Numbered from the stretch's first letter, positions 1 to 10,001 are shown. The stretch: 64,000 nt of DNA from Burkholderiaceae bacterium (GCA_017983955.1 JAGOAJ010000005.1:62001-126000), one strand, 5' to 3'. The notes: generated by a model not told the origin, from the sequence alone. Numbers and translations: made by a program.

Positions 1-78
1 TCCTTTAGGTTTAAAGTACCTTACCGCAATTTACAAATTATTGTTATCAGAATTAACCATAATTACTACGACCACAGC

Positions 79-1089
79 CTAGGAAAGGCTAAAAAAATCG
101 ATAGCATTGCCAGCCAACAACTGGCCACGCTGTGTATCTGATAGAAAGTCTGCCTGATTAATCAAATACCCAGGCTGCTGCTCACCCAAGGGGAAGGGGT
201 AATCCGAACCCAGCATGATGCGATCTGTGCCCATAACATCGGCAAGCAGGCGCAAAGCGCCCTGATCAAACACCGCACTATCCACAAAAAACCGTCGGGT
301 ATAGCTGGAAGGTAACTGAGGGCAGTCCTGACGCACGATGTCGCGATGAGTCCAGGCATTATCGACACGCCCCAACAAAAATGCGAACGATCCGCCGCCA
401 TGAGCGAAGCACAGTTTTAGCGATGACGGTATGCGCTCGAACGCACCGGACAATATCAATGACAAGATACTGAGCTGGGTTTCGGCCGGCATGGCCACCA
501 GCCAGGGCAACATCCATTTTTGCATGCGCTGATTGCCACCCATCATGTCCCAAGGGTGCACTAGCAGCGGGATATTGTCATTAGCGCAATGGATCAGGAA
601 GTCCACCAATTCGGGGTGATCCATATCATGGTCGCCCCTATGATTACCTATCTGCACGCCTACATGACCGCTAGCCATAGCACGACTGGCTTCAGCACAG
701 GCCAGGTCAATATCCTGCAAAGGCACTTGAGCCATCACTTTCAAACGCGACGGATTCACCTGCGTGAACTCCAGGGCGTGATCGTTCATGCGTCTGGCCC
801 AGTCGGCAGCGACGGCTGCCTGTGCACTGTAGGAAAACAAAATAGGGGTGGCACAGCTAATTTGCACATCCACACCTAACTCATCCATTTCCTGTAGGCG
901 CGCGCTGGCATCCCAAAGGACACGATTGACCGGCCTGAACGGCTGGCTACCCGCCATGATTTGCCCAGTATCGCCACCGCTATCTATCCGTAGCCAAGGA
1001 CCAGACTGCGCATCCAGCAACGCTGCCTCGGCCTGAGTAACACGCGGGAAATGATGGGCGTGCATATCTACTTTGTTTATTTTCTGCAT
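79..1089 (-). CDS. nbaD: 2-amino-3-carboxymuconate-6-semialdehyde decarboxylase (ACMSD)
   Basis: Amidohydrolase-superfamily metal enzyme that decarboxylates ACMS, the ring-cleavage product of 3-hydroxyanthranilate, steering tryptophan carbon to 2-aminomuconate. Seen: an N-terminal metal-binding HAHHFP motif, [15 protein letters not shown] in the C-terminal half and [11 protein letters not shown] near the end, all typical of ACMSD. I chose the ATG at 1089, giving 336 residues beginning [16 protein letters not shown] longer reading frame to 1173 only adds sequence unlike the family. It lies 41 bp behind the gene for the preceding enzyme, 3-hydroxyanthranilate dioxygenase, on the same strand, which supports the assignment. 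The rest of the pathway must lie outside the window. Confidence 0.9.
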   Translation of the reverse strand: MQKINKVDMHAHHFPRVTQAEAALLDAQSGPWLRIDSGGDTGQIMAGSQPFRPVNRVLWDASARLQEMDELGVDVQISCATPILFSYSAQAAVAADWARRMNDHALEFTQVNPSRLKVMAQVPLQDIDLACAEASRAMASGHVGVQIGNHRGDHDMDHPELVDFLIHCANDNIPLLVHPWDMMGGNQRMQKWMLPWLVAMPAETQLSILSLILSGAFERIPSSLKLCFAHGGGSFAFLLGRVDNAWTHRDIVRQDCPQLPSSYTRRFFVDSAVFDQGALRLLADVMGTDRIMLGSDYPFPLGEQQPGYLINQADFLSDTQRGQLLAGNAIDFFSLS

Positions 1090-1130
1090 TAGACTTTCCG
1101 ACCTGGCGCAACCACCAGTAGTTAAAGGAT

Positions 1131-1724
<594 letters not shown>

Positions 1725-2597
1725 TTAAACAATACCAGCCTGCGTCAAAATAGCCAACGGCCCCATCTGCCGCACAGGCTCTACTTGTTCTGGGTGCCTG
1801 ACATACAACGTTCCGCCATAAGATAGGGCATTGACCGATACGTCACCCACATGCTCGCGTAGGCGTGGTACCAGCAACAACCAACCCTGCTCTACCAACA
1901 AGTTACATGGCGGCAACAAGCCTTGATCATTCGTCACCAACCCCAGGCTAGCGCAGGCCAGTTGAAACGCCCTGTGCATGCTAGCGGCGGATGTAGCAGT
2001 GGTAACACCCAGGCCACATTGGGTTTTCACGAACGCGTGCTGGAAAGCCAACAAAGGATGGCTAAGCACGCCGTGTTCTGGCGTATCGCTGGGAAAACCT
2101 GCCACCAAAAATTGCAAACTGGCATTCCCTTTAGCGGTCGGCAGCCATTGCACGTGCTTATGCCGCTGACTAGCACCCGCTTCAGTACCACCGTTATAAA
2201 AACCCAAACCACCATCTTCTGACATTACAGTCGCCAAGGCAGAGAAGTCATCCAGCGCCAAAGGCGAAAGCTGTTCCTGAAACTCGCGGCAAGCCAGCAC
2301 GACGTGGTTGGCACACACAGGGAATTTATTGAGTATGGCCACATGGCGGTCGCCTACCGGGCCGATAAGCAGCTCGGGGTCGGGATTCAGGAAGGGATTG
2401 AAGTTGGGGTCACGCGGGCCACCTGGCATGGCAACTTTGGTCTCGTCTTTAGCAGCCAGGGTTGAAACCCAACGCACCAAAAAGCGTAAGCCTTGATCCA
2501 GCACATCGGTTTGTTCGGTAGTAATAGGCAATAGGTCGCCACTGGCCAAGGCTGCAACACTGCGCTGTTCTACGACCTGCATGAACGCGGTTGTCAT
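1725..2597 (-). CDS. Ap4A phosphorylase / ATP adenylyltransferase family protein
   Basis: Resembles the yeast APA1/APA2 type of diadenosine tetraphosphate phosphorylase, which splits Ap4A with phosphate into ATP and ADP. The HIT-like catalytic motif is clear: YNGGTEAGASQRHKHVQ ends at residue 150, with H146, H148 and Q150 as the HxHxQ set. Length is 290 residues, close to the family. The start at 2597 has an AGGGG ribosome site a few bases upstream. It appears to be the first gene of a short unit with nbaC and nbaD, an unexpected pairing. The family is well supported, but the true substrate in this organism is not known. Confidence 0.82.
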   Translation of the reverse strand: MTTAFMQVVEQRSVAALASGDLLPITTEQTDVLDQGLRFLVRWVSTLAAKDETKVAMPGGPRDPNFNPFLNPDPELLIGPVGDRHVAILNKFPVCANHVVLACREFQEQLSPLALDDFSALATVMSEDGGLGFYNGGTEAGASQRHKHVQWLPTAKGNASLQFLVAGFPSDTPEHGVLSHPLLAFQHAFVKTQCGLGVTTATSAASMHRAFQLACASLGLVTNDQGLLPPCNLLVEQGWLLLVPRLREHVGDVSVNALSYGGTLYVRHPEQVEPVRQMGPLAILTQAGIV

Positions 2598-3038
2598 ATG
2601 TCCCCTTTATAGATTGATATTGTTGTGACTATTGTAGGGGGTAGTTAGGTGGGATCGGCGGTCAAGCGTTACATGATTTCGTTTCTTGAGTAGCATCGGC
2701 CGTCAACCGCTGTATTCACTCTGCGCCCCCGCTACGCAAAGGGCGCTGCCGTGAACACAACGTTTGTCCGCCTAACGGGCTGCAGAAAGACATCACAGGT
2801 GATGCTTCAGTATTAATCCAGCGGGTGTTAGCAAACCATTCTGAATTCGCGACTAGCCCGTAGTGGTGGACCTTACGGCAGTCGCTTCGCGTAGCGGGCG
2901 ACCGAGTAAGGTGCCCGCCCAAACGCAAACAACCACCCCTAAGGGTGGTTGTTTGTTTGCAGGCTTACGCCTGCTACAGTTCTGTTGCTACCCGGCGAGC
3001 CGGGCAGCTTAGACGCATAGACTAGCTATGCTATCCAA
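2598..3038. other. intergenic region, rich in short inverted repeats
   Basis: No convincing gene in about 440 bp. It contains several G+C-rich hairpins: a GTCGC...GCGAC arm near 2880-2902, the strong terminator at 2927-2954, a GCAGGC-TTAC-GCCTGC hairpin at about 2960-2975, and CCCGGC-GA-GCCGGG at about 2991-3004. A 70-codon open frame on the minus strand (2716-2928) overlaps these repeats and has no clear ribosome site, so I do not call it. The block could be a decayed repeat element or hold a small RNA. I could not match it to a known RNA family by eye. Confidence 0.5.
2927..2954 (-). terminator. intrinsic terminator after the porin gene
   Basis: A perfect 12-bp inverted repeat (AAACAACCACCC and its complement) encloses a 4-base loop, CTAA on the plus strand. 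The A/T-rich arm ends supply a short U stretch in either direction. It lies 85 bp beyond the porin stop codon and is the likely end of that transcript. Confidence 0.8.
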
Positions 3039-4211
3039 TTAGAACTGGTGACGGATACCGACACCAAGAACTGTCGATTTTGCATCAGGCAAGAATGCAG
3101 CATTTTTGGCGTAAGAACCAATTGCGTACACGTTGGTGCGCTTGGACAGGCCGTAGGTGTAGCCCAGGCTGTATGTCTGCTGCTTTTTCAGTTCACGGTC
3201 TGGTGTACCAACAGCATCCCATGAATCAGGAGCGCTACGGGCGTCAGCCATTTGCCAGCTAGCCATCAAGTTACCGTTACCGATAGGGGCACTTAGGCCA
3301 ACCAGGTAGGAGTTAACTTTTAGACCGTCAGCATTTAAACTATTCAATGGCGTGCCAAGAACACCAAAGCTTTCACCGGCGAAGAGGCCATTGCGAGTCT
3401 GGCCGTAGGCCAGGTAAGCTTTAACAACTTCAAAGTCATAGCTACCGCCAATGTTCCATGACTTAACAGTCACGCTATCAGTACCAGTACCGGGCAAACC
3501 AGGTATATCGTTAGTACCTGGGTTCTTGACCTGGTCATATGTCAGAGCGACACCGATAGGGCCGTTAGCGTAACGCAGACCGGTAGTGATGCCACGTGTG
3601 TTCGGATCTTGCTGGTCGTTGAGTTTGAACTGTTGGGCGCCGCTAGTGTTAAACGAGTAACCAGCACCAAACTGGAAGCCCGAGAAGTTAGGCGTTTGGT
3701 ACATGATCATGTTGTCGTAACGAACGGTGTTAGCAGCTGTGAAAGCAGCACCGATGTTAGCTTGACCGAAGCTGGCGCCGAAAGGATCAGCTACGCCTGG
3801 CAGGTACTTGGAAGCGATGTTGGTTTGACGACCAATATCCAACTGACCCCAGCTGTCGCCAGCCAGACCAACAGTTGCTTGACGACCGAACAGACGACCG
3901 CTTTGACCCGAGAATCCTGTGCCCAGATCAAAGCCGCTTTCCAATTGGAAAACAACGCGCAGGCCATCGCCCAAATCTTCAACGCCTTTCAGGCCCCAAC
4001 GGTTGCCGGACTGAACACCGTTGATCATGCCAGTTTTGGTGGCTTTGAAATTTGTAAGATCAGTACGGTTGGTGTCGTAGCTGGAGTTACCTTTAATTTG
4101 CTGGTAACCAATACCGCCGTCCAGGATACCGTAAAGGGTAACCGACGTTTCTGCCTGGGCTACGCCAGCGAAGCCGAGCGTAAGAGCAGCAGCGAGCAGA
4201 GTCTTTTTCAT
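3039..4211 (-). CDS. general outer-membrane porin (beta-proteobacterial Porin_4 family)
   Basis: Trimeric beta-barrel porin for passive diffusion of small solutes across the outer membrane. The 390-residue product begins with a signal peptide MKKTLLAAALTLGFAGVAQA followed by ETSVTLYGILDGG. It has the alternating strand pattern typical of the family, and it ends in a terminal phenylalanine (GIRHQF), the outer-membrane assembly signal. A GGAG ribosome site precedes the ATG at 4211. Monocistronic: a terminator follows and about 420 bp of untranslated DNA precede it. Closely similar proteins are abundant porins in Bordetella and relatives. The substrate cannot be read from the sequence. Confidence 0.93.
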   Translation of the reverse strand: MKKTLLAAALTLGFAGVAQAETSVTLYGILDGGIGYQQIKGNSSYDTNRTDLTNFKATKTGMINGVQSGNRWGLKGVEDLGDGLRVVFQLESGFDLGTGFSGQSGRLFGRQATVGLAGDSWGQLDIGRQTNIASKYLPGVADPFGASFGQANIGAAFTAANTVRYDNMIMYQTPNFSGFQFGAGYSFNTSGAQQFKLNDQQDPNTRGITTGLRYANGPIGVALTYDQVKNPGTNDIPGLPGTGTDSVTVKSWNIGGSYDFEVVKAYLAYGQTRNGLFAGESFGVLGTPLNSLNADGLKVNSYLVGLSAPIGNGNLMASWQMADARSAPDSWDAVGTPDRELKKQQTYSLGYTYGLSKRTNVYAIGSYAKNAAFLPDAKSTVLGVGIRHQF

Positions 4212-4630
4212 GTAAGAATTCTCCGTAGATTTGAGTAAACAGAGCAGCCACTACTGAATATGTGTGCTGCTGCTCTTTCTAACTCCGCGATGGGAAGTTG
4301 AAGCTATTGCATCAAAATTCGGGCTGGCTGGCTATTATCCCGTGACTAAACCGCTAGATTTTCCGGTTTGGTGTGGGGTTATAGCAACAAACCCCTGTTT
4401 TAAGCCAAAAGTCGTCAGGGTTTACCCTTGGTTTGCTGTTGCTTCAAAACCACATCATATCCAGCCTTTTCTCAAAATCGATTTATCCGCTTATTTTCCG
4501 TAGCTTATTGTTTTTTCGACAGTTTTTGATAGTCTATTGTAGTCGGCATAGCACTTGCTTGCCTGCGCCTTACCTCTAATCCCGGTGACGGTAGTTTCGC
4601 CATCATGTCCATTAACTCCCAGGAGGCACC
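4212..4630. other. intergenic region between divergent porin and FMN reductase genes
   Basis: About 420 bp that must hold the promoters of both divergent genes. It is more AT-rich than its flanks, and AT tracts lie at about 4480-4540. I could not pick a convincing -35/-10 pair. An open frame on the plus strand (4264-4503) lacks recognisable features and is not called. Confidence 0.4.
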
Positions 4631-5182
4631 ATGGACCACTATCAGATAGCGCTTGTCGTGGGCAGTTTGCGCCGCGACTCCCATAACAAGAAGCTAGCCC
4701 ACGCATTAACGCGGCTAGGCCCCGCAGACTTCACCTTCAAGTTTTTGGATATCAGCAAGCTGCCGCTTTACAACCAGGACGACGATGCGCATCAAGCACC
4801 TGCAGTATTACAGCTGAAGCAAGAAATTGCAGCCTCGCAGGGTTTGCTATTTGTAACGCCGGAATACAATCGGTCAATGCCTGGGGTCTTAAAAAATGCG
4901 ATAGACCACGCGTCCCGACCTTATGGCCAAAACGCCTGGTCCGGCAAGCCTGCGGGCGTGCTGGGCATATCTATAGGGGCCATAGGCACGGCGCTGGCGC
5001 AACAGCACTTACGAAATACCTTGGCTTATCTGGATTGCCCCACCCTGGGTCAGCCTGAAGTCTTCCTGCAGACCAAAGACGGCTTGTTTGATGACGACGG
5101 CAAGATAGGTGCAGCCAGCAAAGACTTCCTGCAGGGCTGGATGGATAAGTACGCCGCCTGGGTAAGGCATCACCACCAGTAA
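4631..5182 (+). CDS. NADPH-dependent FMN reductase family quinone/chromate reductase
   Basis: Flavodoxin-fold cytoplasmic reductase that uses NAD(P)H and FMN to reduce quinones, azo dyes or chromate (ChrR/YieF type). The 183-residue protein carries the FMN-phosphate loop GSLRRDSHNKKLAHAL near the N-terminus and the family motif TPEYNRSMPGVLKNAIDHAS at about residue 77. An AGGAGG ribosome site at 4621-4626 fixes the start. It is followed after 40 bp by an MFS transporter and then a LysR regulator and pirin on the same strand, which suggests a small redox or stress unit. The physiological substrate is unknown. Confidence 0.88.
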   Translation: MDHYQIALVVGSLRRDSHNKKLAHALTRLGPADFTFKFLDISKLPLYNQDDDAHQAPAVLQLKQEIAASQGLLFVTPEYNRSMPGVLKNAIDHASRPYGQNAWSGKPAGVLGISIGAIGTALAQQHLRNTLAYLDCPTLGQPEVFLQTKDGLFDDDGKIGAASKDFLQGWMDKYAAWVRHHHQ

Positions 5183-5222
5183 ATCAGAGTATCGTATTGC
5201 CTTACCCATATGGACAGTCGGC

Positions 5223-6482
5223 ATGAGCGAACGCGATTTTAGTTGGAAAAGAATCATCATCCCTGCGTTTGGCCCATCCGCTCTTATGGGCATAGGCAAA
5301 GGGGCCATACTGCCCGTCATAGCGCTTAGCGCCATGGACCTGAACGCATCGCTTGCAGAATCCGGGCTGATTGTGGCCTTGATTGGTTTTGGGTCCTTGA
5401 TCTGCAATATACCGGCTGCCATGATTACCTCCCGGTATGGGGAACGGCTATCACTAGTCGGTGCATCGGTGTTTTTCGTACTAGCGCTATTGCTGTGCCT
5501 GATAGCCAGCCATCCTCTGATGTTGGCGGCGGGCGTGCTTTTGATAGGCATGGCGACCTCGGTGTTCTATCTAGCCAGGCAAAGCTACTTAATCGATGCA
5601 GTCCCTAAGCATATGCATGCCAGAGCCTTTTCCACGCTGGGCGGCACCCAGCGCATGGGCATGTTTATAGGGCCATTTGCCGCCGCAGGCCTGATGCATT
5701 TTATAGGGTTGGCCGGGGCTTATTGGGTCGCTGTCGTCGCGCTAATAGCCGCAGGCCTGCTGTCCTGGAAGCTACCAGAGCTGGAACTGCCGCCATCAGA
5801 AGCCGACACTACTGCTGCTAAGGCGCCCATCCCGGGTGCCATACCCACCCAGCCTCGTATGATGGATGTTGCGCTGGCACATAAAAACAGTCTGCTGACC
5901 CTGGGCCTGGGTGTCTTGCTGATAGGTGCTATGCGGTCCACACGCCAAATTGCCATTCCCTTATGGGCAGCCCACATCGGCCTAAGCCCAACCGCCACGG
6001 CGATTATTTTTGGGCTGGTCTCAGCCATGGACATGTTGGTTTTCTATCCCGCCGGCAAAGTCATGGATCAGTTTGGCCGTTTATGGGTCGCCCTACCCTG
6101 CGCGTTGCTGTTGGGCATGTCACTAGCCGCCATCCCCTTGACCCAAAGCATAGGCAGCTTCGTGATAGTGTGCCTGCTAATGGGACTGGGTAATGGCATA
6201 GGCTCAGGGATAGTCATGACACTGGGGGCGGATAGCGCACCACGGGTTGGTCGTACCCAATTCCTGGGCCTATGGCGCTTAATTGCCGATATCGGCAACT
6301 GTGCCGGCCCCTTCATACTGTCGGGCGTGACTGCGGCGGTCTCGTTAGGCAGCGGCATTGCAACAATAGGTGTGTTTGGCTTTGCAGCGGCAGCTATCTT
6401 TTGGCGCACCCTGCCTTTGCGCCCCAGCCTAAGCAAACCGGCGCCAGTCAAACAGCCTGACGCATTGCCTGACCAGCAGTAA
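5223..6482 (+). CDS. MFS transporter
   Basis: Twelve-segment inner-membrane carrier of the major facilitator superfamily, 419 residues. Hydrophobic segments run through the protein with a polar central loop around residues 190-215 (ELPPSEADTTAAKAPIPG), dividing two six-helix halves. The second half contains a PAGKVMDQFGRLW loop resembling the conserved GxxxDRxGR motif. It sits between an FMN reductase and a LysR regulator, so export of a toxic quinone- or drug-like compound is plausible, but this is inference only. Confidence 0.88.
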   Translation: MSERDFSWKRIIIPAFGPSALMGIGKGAILPVIALSAMDLNASLAESGLIVALIGFGSLICNIPAAMITSRYGERLSLVGASVFFVLALLLCLIASHPLMLAAGVLLIGMATSVFYLARQSYLIDAVPKHMHARAFSTLGGTQRMGMFIGPFAAAGLMHFIGLAGAYWVAVVALIAAGLLSWKLPELELPPSEADTTAAKAPIPGAIPTQPRMMDVALAHKNSLLTLGLGVLLIGAMRSTRQIAIPLWAAHIGLSPTATAIIFGLVSAMDMLVFYPAGKVMDQFGRLWVALPCALLLGMSLAAIPLTQSIGSFVIVCLLMGLGNGIGSGIVMTLGADSAPRVGRTQFLGLWRLIADIGNCAGPFILSGVTAAVSLGSGIATIGVFGFAAAAIFWRTLPLRPSLSKPAPVKQPDALPDQQ

Positions 6483-6498
6483 GCTTTTACTATGGCGT

Positions 6499-7404
6499 AT
6501 GCAGGATTTAAACGACCTTTATTACTATGTACAGGTAGTGGACTACGCAGGCTTTGCCCCTGCAGGACGCGCCCTGGGTGTACCCAAGTCCAAACTTAGC
6601 CGCAGAATAGCCCTGCTGGAAGAGCGCTTGGGCGTGCGCCTGATCCAACGTTCCACCCGGCGCTTTTCAGTGACTGAAATCGGGCTGACCTACTACACCC
6701 ACTGCAAGGCCATGCTGGTCGAAGCCGCCGCCGCCCAAGAAGCCATAGATATCACCCGCTCGGATCCCCAAGGCACGGTACGCATTACGTGTCCGGTGGC
6801 ACTGCTACATGCCAACGTAGAAATCATGCTGGCCGACTTCATGAGCGACAATCCACGTGTCACCGTACATCTGGAAGCCACCAACCGGCGTGTCGACCCT
6901 ATCAGTGAGGCCATAGACGTCGCCTTGCGCGTACGCCCTCCGCCCATAGAAAACAGCGATCTGGTAATGCGCGTGCTGGCCAACCGTCGTCAATGCCTAG
7001 TCGCCAGCCCACTGCTGGTTGAACAGCACGGCTTGCCCAAGGTTCCCGCCGACTTATCTGAATGGCCCAGTTTGGCCCTGGGCCGACCACAATCCAATCA
7101 CGTCTGGACCCTGCTAGGCCCCGAAGGGGAACAGGCCGCCCTGCACCACACGCCGCGCTTTGTCACAGACGACATGGCAGCCTTGCGCACAATGGCCGTA
7201 GCTGGCATTGGTATAGCCCAACTGCCTTTAATGATGATACGCGAACAGTTATCCAAGGGAACCCTATTGCCATTACTTTCCGGCTGGGCCCCACGACCGG
7301 ATATTGTCCACGCCGTATTTCCATCACGACGCGGCCTGTTGCCCGCAGTACGTTCTTTGGTCAATTACCTGGCCGACCGATTTCAAGAGCTGGAAGAGGA
7401 CTGA
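6499..7404 (+). CDS. LysR-family transcriptional regulator
   Basis: DNA-binding regulator of 301 residues. The N-terminal winged helix-turn-helix reads FAPAGRALGVPKSKLSRRIALLEERLG, followed by the typical LIQRSTRRFSVTEIG segment and a periplasmic-binding-protein-like effector domain. The family usually controls adjacent genes in response to a small molecule. The gene lies only 16 bp after the MFS gene and 71 bp before pirin, all on the plus strand. It may therefore be cotranscribed with them and act on the group or on pirin. Effector unknown. Confidence 0.92.
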   Translation: MQDLNDLYYYVQVVDYAGFAPAGRALGVPKSKLSRRIALLEERLGVRLIQRSTRRFSVTEIGLTYYTHCKAMLVEAAAAQEAIDITRSDPQGTVRITCPVALLHANVEIMLADFMSDNPRVTVHLEATNRRVDPISEAIDVALRVRPPPIENSDLVMRVLANRRQCLVASPLLVEQHGLPKVPADLSEWPSLALGRPQSNHVWTLLGPEGEQAALHHTPRFVTDDMAALRTMAVAGIGIAQLPLMMIREQLSKGTLLPLLSGWAPRPDIVHAVFPSRRGLLPAVRSLVNYLADRFQELEED

Positions 7405-7475
7405 CAGCAGACCGCACGTATCCAGCGCGGTTCGTGCCTCAATATATACCTATGCCGATCTTTGGAGTACACATC

Positions 7476-8420
7476 ATGACGACAGTAGACACACAGCTCT
7501 CTTCATCGCTGGACTGCCCCTTGCAGGAGAATGGCGAGCGCAGCATACAACGCATAGCATCGCGCCCAGCTGAAGTTGGCGGCATACCCATACATCGCCT
7601 GATGCCATCGCGACAACGACGCATGATAGGTGCCTGGTGCTTTCTGGACCACGCTGGGCCAGCCACCTTTGACCCAGGCGCGGGCATGCGTGTAGGGCCA
7701 CACCCTCATATTGGGCTGCAGACCTTCACCTGGATGATCAAAGGCGAAGTCTTGCACCGCGACAGCCTGGGTAACGAACAAATCATACGACCTGGTCAGG
7801 TCAACTTAATGACGGCAGGCCGTGGCATAGCGCACACCGAAGAATCACTGCCCAGCGAAGATACCCTACACGCCACCCAGCTATGGATAGCCCTACCGCC
7901 CCAGGACAGCCATTGCGCGCCTGCCTTTGATCACCACCCTGATTTGCCGCAATGGACCGAGCACGGCTGCCACCTCACCTTGTTGGCAGGCAGCTATGGC
8001 GGCCATGAAGCACCCGCCAAACTGTATTCCCCGTTAGTGGGGGTAGACTTGGATAGCCCTGATGGCGGCAGCCTTACGCTACCGCTGAACCCTGAATTTG
8101 AATACGGCGTGCTGACCCTGGAAGGCCAGGCCACCATCAATAGCCAGCAATTTTCTGTGGATGAACTGGCTTACCTGGGCCGCGGCAACAGCGAGCTGAA
8201 CCTGCAACTGACCCCAAGCAGTCGCGCCATACTACTGGGCGGCCTACCCTGCCAGGACGAAGTTTTGATTTGGTGGAATTTTGTTGGGCATAGCAAAGCT
8301 GATATCGCACTAGCCCAGCACGAATGGGAAACAGGCAGCGAACGCTTTGGCCCTATACACGGCTACGACGGGCCGCCGTTAACAGCCCCGCCCCTGCCCC
8401 CTGGATGGGCCATTAAATAA
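7476..8420 (+). CDS. pirin family protein
   Basis: Bicupin iron-binding protein. Bacterial pirins include quercetinase-like enzymes and redox-responsive regulators. The 314-residue product has the metal-binding signatures PHPHIGLQTFTWMIKG (about residues 73-88) and GRGIAHTEES (about 114-123), and a C-terminal pirin_C domain (GGLPCQDEVLIWWNFVG). The start is the ATG at 7476, with GGAG 8 bp upstream. The same frame is open to 7062, but that part overlaps lysR and is not pirin-like. The LysR-pirin pairing is common in proteobacteria, and function here is likely stress- or redox-related. Confidence 0.9.
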   Translation: MTTVDTQLSSSLDCPLQENGERSIQRIASRPAEVGGIPIHRLMPSRQRRMIGAWCFLDHAGPATFDPGAGMRVGPHPHIGLQTFTWMIKGEVLHRDSLGNEQIIRPGQVNLMTAGRGIAHTEESLPSEDTLHATQLWIALPPQDSHCAPAFDHHPDLPQWTEHGCHLTLLAGSYGGHEAPAKLYSPLVGVDLDSPDGGSLTLPLNPEFEYGVLTLEGQATINSQQFSVDELAYLGRGNSELNLQLTPSSRAILLGGLPCQDEVLIWWNFVGHSKADIALAQHEWETGSERFGPIHGYDGPPLTAPPLPPGWAIK

Positions 8421-8458
8421 CGCCAGGCCAGCCACTTAACGCAAGCCTGACCTGGATT

Positions 8459-8495
8459 TGATGCAGCCCGACTATTTCGGCTGCATCATTTTTTT
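8459..8495 (+). terminator. intrinsic terminator after pirin
   Basis: A 10-bp perfect inverted repeat (TGATGCAGCC at 8459-8468 and its complement at 8479-8488) with a 10-base loop, followed by seven T residues on the plus strand. It overlaps the last codons of the convergent phasin gene. Confidence 0.85.
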
Positions 8496-8900
8496 CATTT
8501 CCGCCATATGCTGGGCAGCACGCTGCGTAATGCTGGTCATGGCATCTGCCTGCGACTTGCGCGCAATTTCAGCCAAGTCGGTCATATCAGACACCGTTTT
8601 CTCGTAAGCCTTGCGTACCAATTCAGTCTGCTTGGCGGCATCAGTACCGCCCGTAGACGCCGCGCCTTGTATGTCGTGGACCGCCTGCTGCAACATTTCA
8701 GTCTGCTTGTTGGCCAGGGCCTGCATACCCTCATAGACCGCCTGATTCGCCCGTACCAATGCTGCAATGTCCTGACGCCGCGCCTCGGCCATGGCCGCCA
8801 TATCAACCCCGGGCACATTGAACTGGTCAAACATTTTGGTCAGCTCAGCAAAGGGATTAGCACCCGCAGCACCACTACCACCCGTTGTATTGTTCGACAT
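8472..8900 (-). CDS. phasin family protein
   Basis: Amphipathic protein expected to coat polyhydroxyalkanoate granules. The 142 residues contain no membrane segment. They are dominated by long Ala/Gln/Glu-rich helices with heptad character, for example NQAVYEGMQALANKQTEMLQ, as in the short phasins of Burkholderiales, with a Met/Lys-rich tail. An AAGGAG ribosome site precedes the ATG at 8900. It stands alone, and the polymer genes are not nearby, but the 3-hydroxybutyrate dehydrogenase at 54.7 kb agrees with a PHB-storing organism. Exact granule role is inferred from the family. Confidence 0.82.
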   Translation of the reverse strand: MSNNTTGGSGAAGANPFAELTKMFDQFNVPGVDMAAMAEARRQDIAALVRANQAVYEGMQALANKQTEMLQQAVHDIQGAASTGGTDAAKQTELVRKAYEKTVSDMTDLAEIARKSQADAMTSITQRAAQHMAEMKKMMQPK

Positions 8901-8952
8901 AGCATCACTCCTTGTTAGTGTAGTTTGACTCTATACGGTGGGCGTTGGGGCG

Positions 8953-9918
8953 TCAACTGTAATACCCCATGCTTTCCAAGGCTTTTCGCAAAAGCTCTAC
9001 TTGATTTTGCACGGACCCTGCACGGTAAATAAGTGCGACGGGACGACTGGGAATCTCTATTGAAATACGAAGCACCTTAACTATTTCCGCCTGCATCCCA
9101 CTTAACGTTGCATGGGGAACAAAGGCCAGCCCATGCCCTGAAGCAACCAAATGAATATTAGTAAAGGGATTGTTAGATTCGATGGTGGGACGTGGAGGGG
9201 TCAATCCAGATCGCTGAAAGGCATCGTCAATATCGCGCCTAAGAATTGATGTATAGCTTGGCAACACCCAAGAAGAGTCAAGCAAGTTATTTAGATCTGG
9301 TTTCTTTTGACGTGCAGCCGGATGGTCAGGGTGACAAATTGGCACGTAATTAGACATAAAAAGCTTTTCATACTTCAGCCTTACGGCATTTGGTTCATGT
9401 GTACTGGCTATATAGGTAGTGATTAGCGCATCAAGATCTCCGCGATCAAGAGCAGCCTGCAGTTCTTTAACTGGCGCTTCCATAAGGTGAACGTGTACTG
9501 CCTTACCACCCTCTTGAAGCGTGCTTACCAACCCAGGAAGCATACTGTAGGCAACGAAATGAGGAACGCCCAGTCGTATCACAGCTGCCGCTCTAGAACC
9601 AAGATCCACTTCCTTTTGCACACGCCCTAGTTCGGCCAATAATTGTCGGGCCCCTCTCATTGCGACAGCCCCCTCTGCTGTAGGCTCCAACCCTTTAGGG
9701 GACCGATGAAACAAGACATGCCCAAACGCGCCCTCCACCTGCTGCAAGGTTCTCGTGACAGCAGGTTGGGTCACGCTCAGTAGCTGTGCTGCCCGCCTAA
9801 GGCTATAGCCGCTGTCTAGTGCCACTAACAGCTGGAGATCACGAAAGCTAAGCCTAGCAGCAAGTCTGCGGGACTCTATTTCGTGCAACAAAGGAGATGT
9901 TTGCAAGTTATCACCCAA
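8953..9918 (-). CDS. LysR-family transcriptional regulator of the adjacent catabolic module
   Basis: Regulator of 321 residues with an N-terminal helix-turn-helix SLRRAAQLLSVTQPAVTRTL at about residues 38-57 and a ligand-binding domain. The sequence resembles the GbpR/CbbR-like branch that controls aromatic or sugar-acid catabolism. No ATG is available. The start shown is TTG at 9918, and a second TTG lies 12 bp downstream. It is divergent from the CaiB-type CoA-transferase gene across an AT-rich 83-bp gap, the usual layout for a LysR gene and its target. It therefore probably controls the CoA-transferase, ABC transporter, asparaginase and nitrilase genes. Confidence 0.9.
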   Translation of the reverse strand: MGDNLQTSPLLHEIESRRLAARLSFRDLQLLVALDSGYSLRRAAQLLSVTQPAVTRTLQQVEGAFGHVLFHRSPKGLEPTAEGAVAMRGARQLLAELGRVQKEVDLGSRAAAVIRLGVPHFVAYSMLPGLVSTLQEGGKAVHVHLMEAPVKELQAALDRGDLDALITTYIASTHEPNAVRLKYEKLFMSNYVPICHPDHPAARQKKPDLNNLLDSSWVLPSYTSILRRDIDDAFQRSGLTPPRPTIESNNPFTNIHLVASGHGLAFVPHATLSGMQAEIVKVLRISIEIPSRPVALIYRAGSVQNQVELLRKALESMGYYS

Positions 9919-10001
9919 TCAAAACATATCAGTATCAATTATATAGTGATCTTTTTAGAATGACTTCATGCATCTGACCCGATAGGTGCGGAAGGGATAG
10001 T
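9919..10001. promoter_or_regulatory. divergent promoter region of lysR and the CoA-transferase gene
   Basis: This 83-bp AT-rich spacer must carry both promoters. The imperfect dyad ATCA-N-ATCAATTATATAGTGAT at about 9927-9950 is a candidate LysR-type site. The assignment is by position and symmetry only. Confidence 0.35.

Noticed and set aside
2716-2928. 70-codon frame in the hairpin-rich spacer
   Set aside because: It spans inverted repeats, has no clear ribosome site and matches no family I know.
4264-4503. 79-codon frame ahead of the FMN reductase
   Set aside because: No ribosome site or domain; lies in a promoter region.
7062-8420. 452-residue version of pirin
   Set aside because: The first 138 codons overlap lysR in another frame and are not pirin-like; the ATG at 7476 has a good ribosome site.
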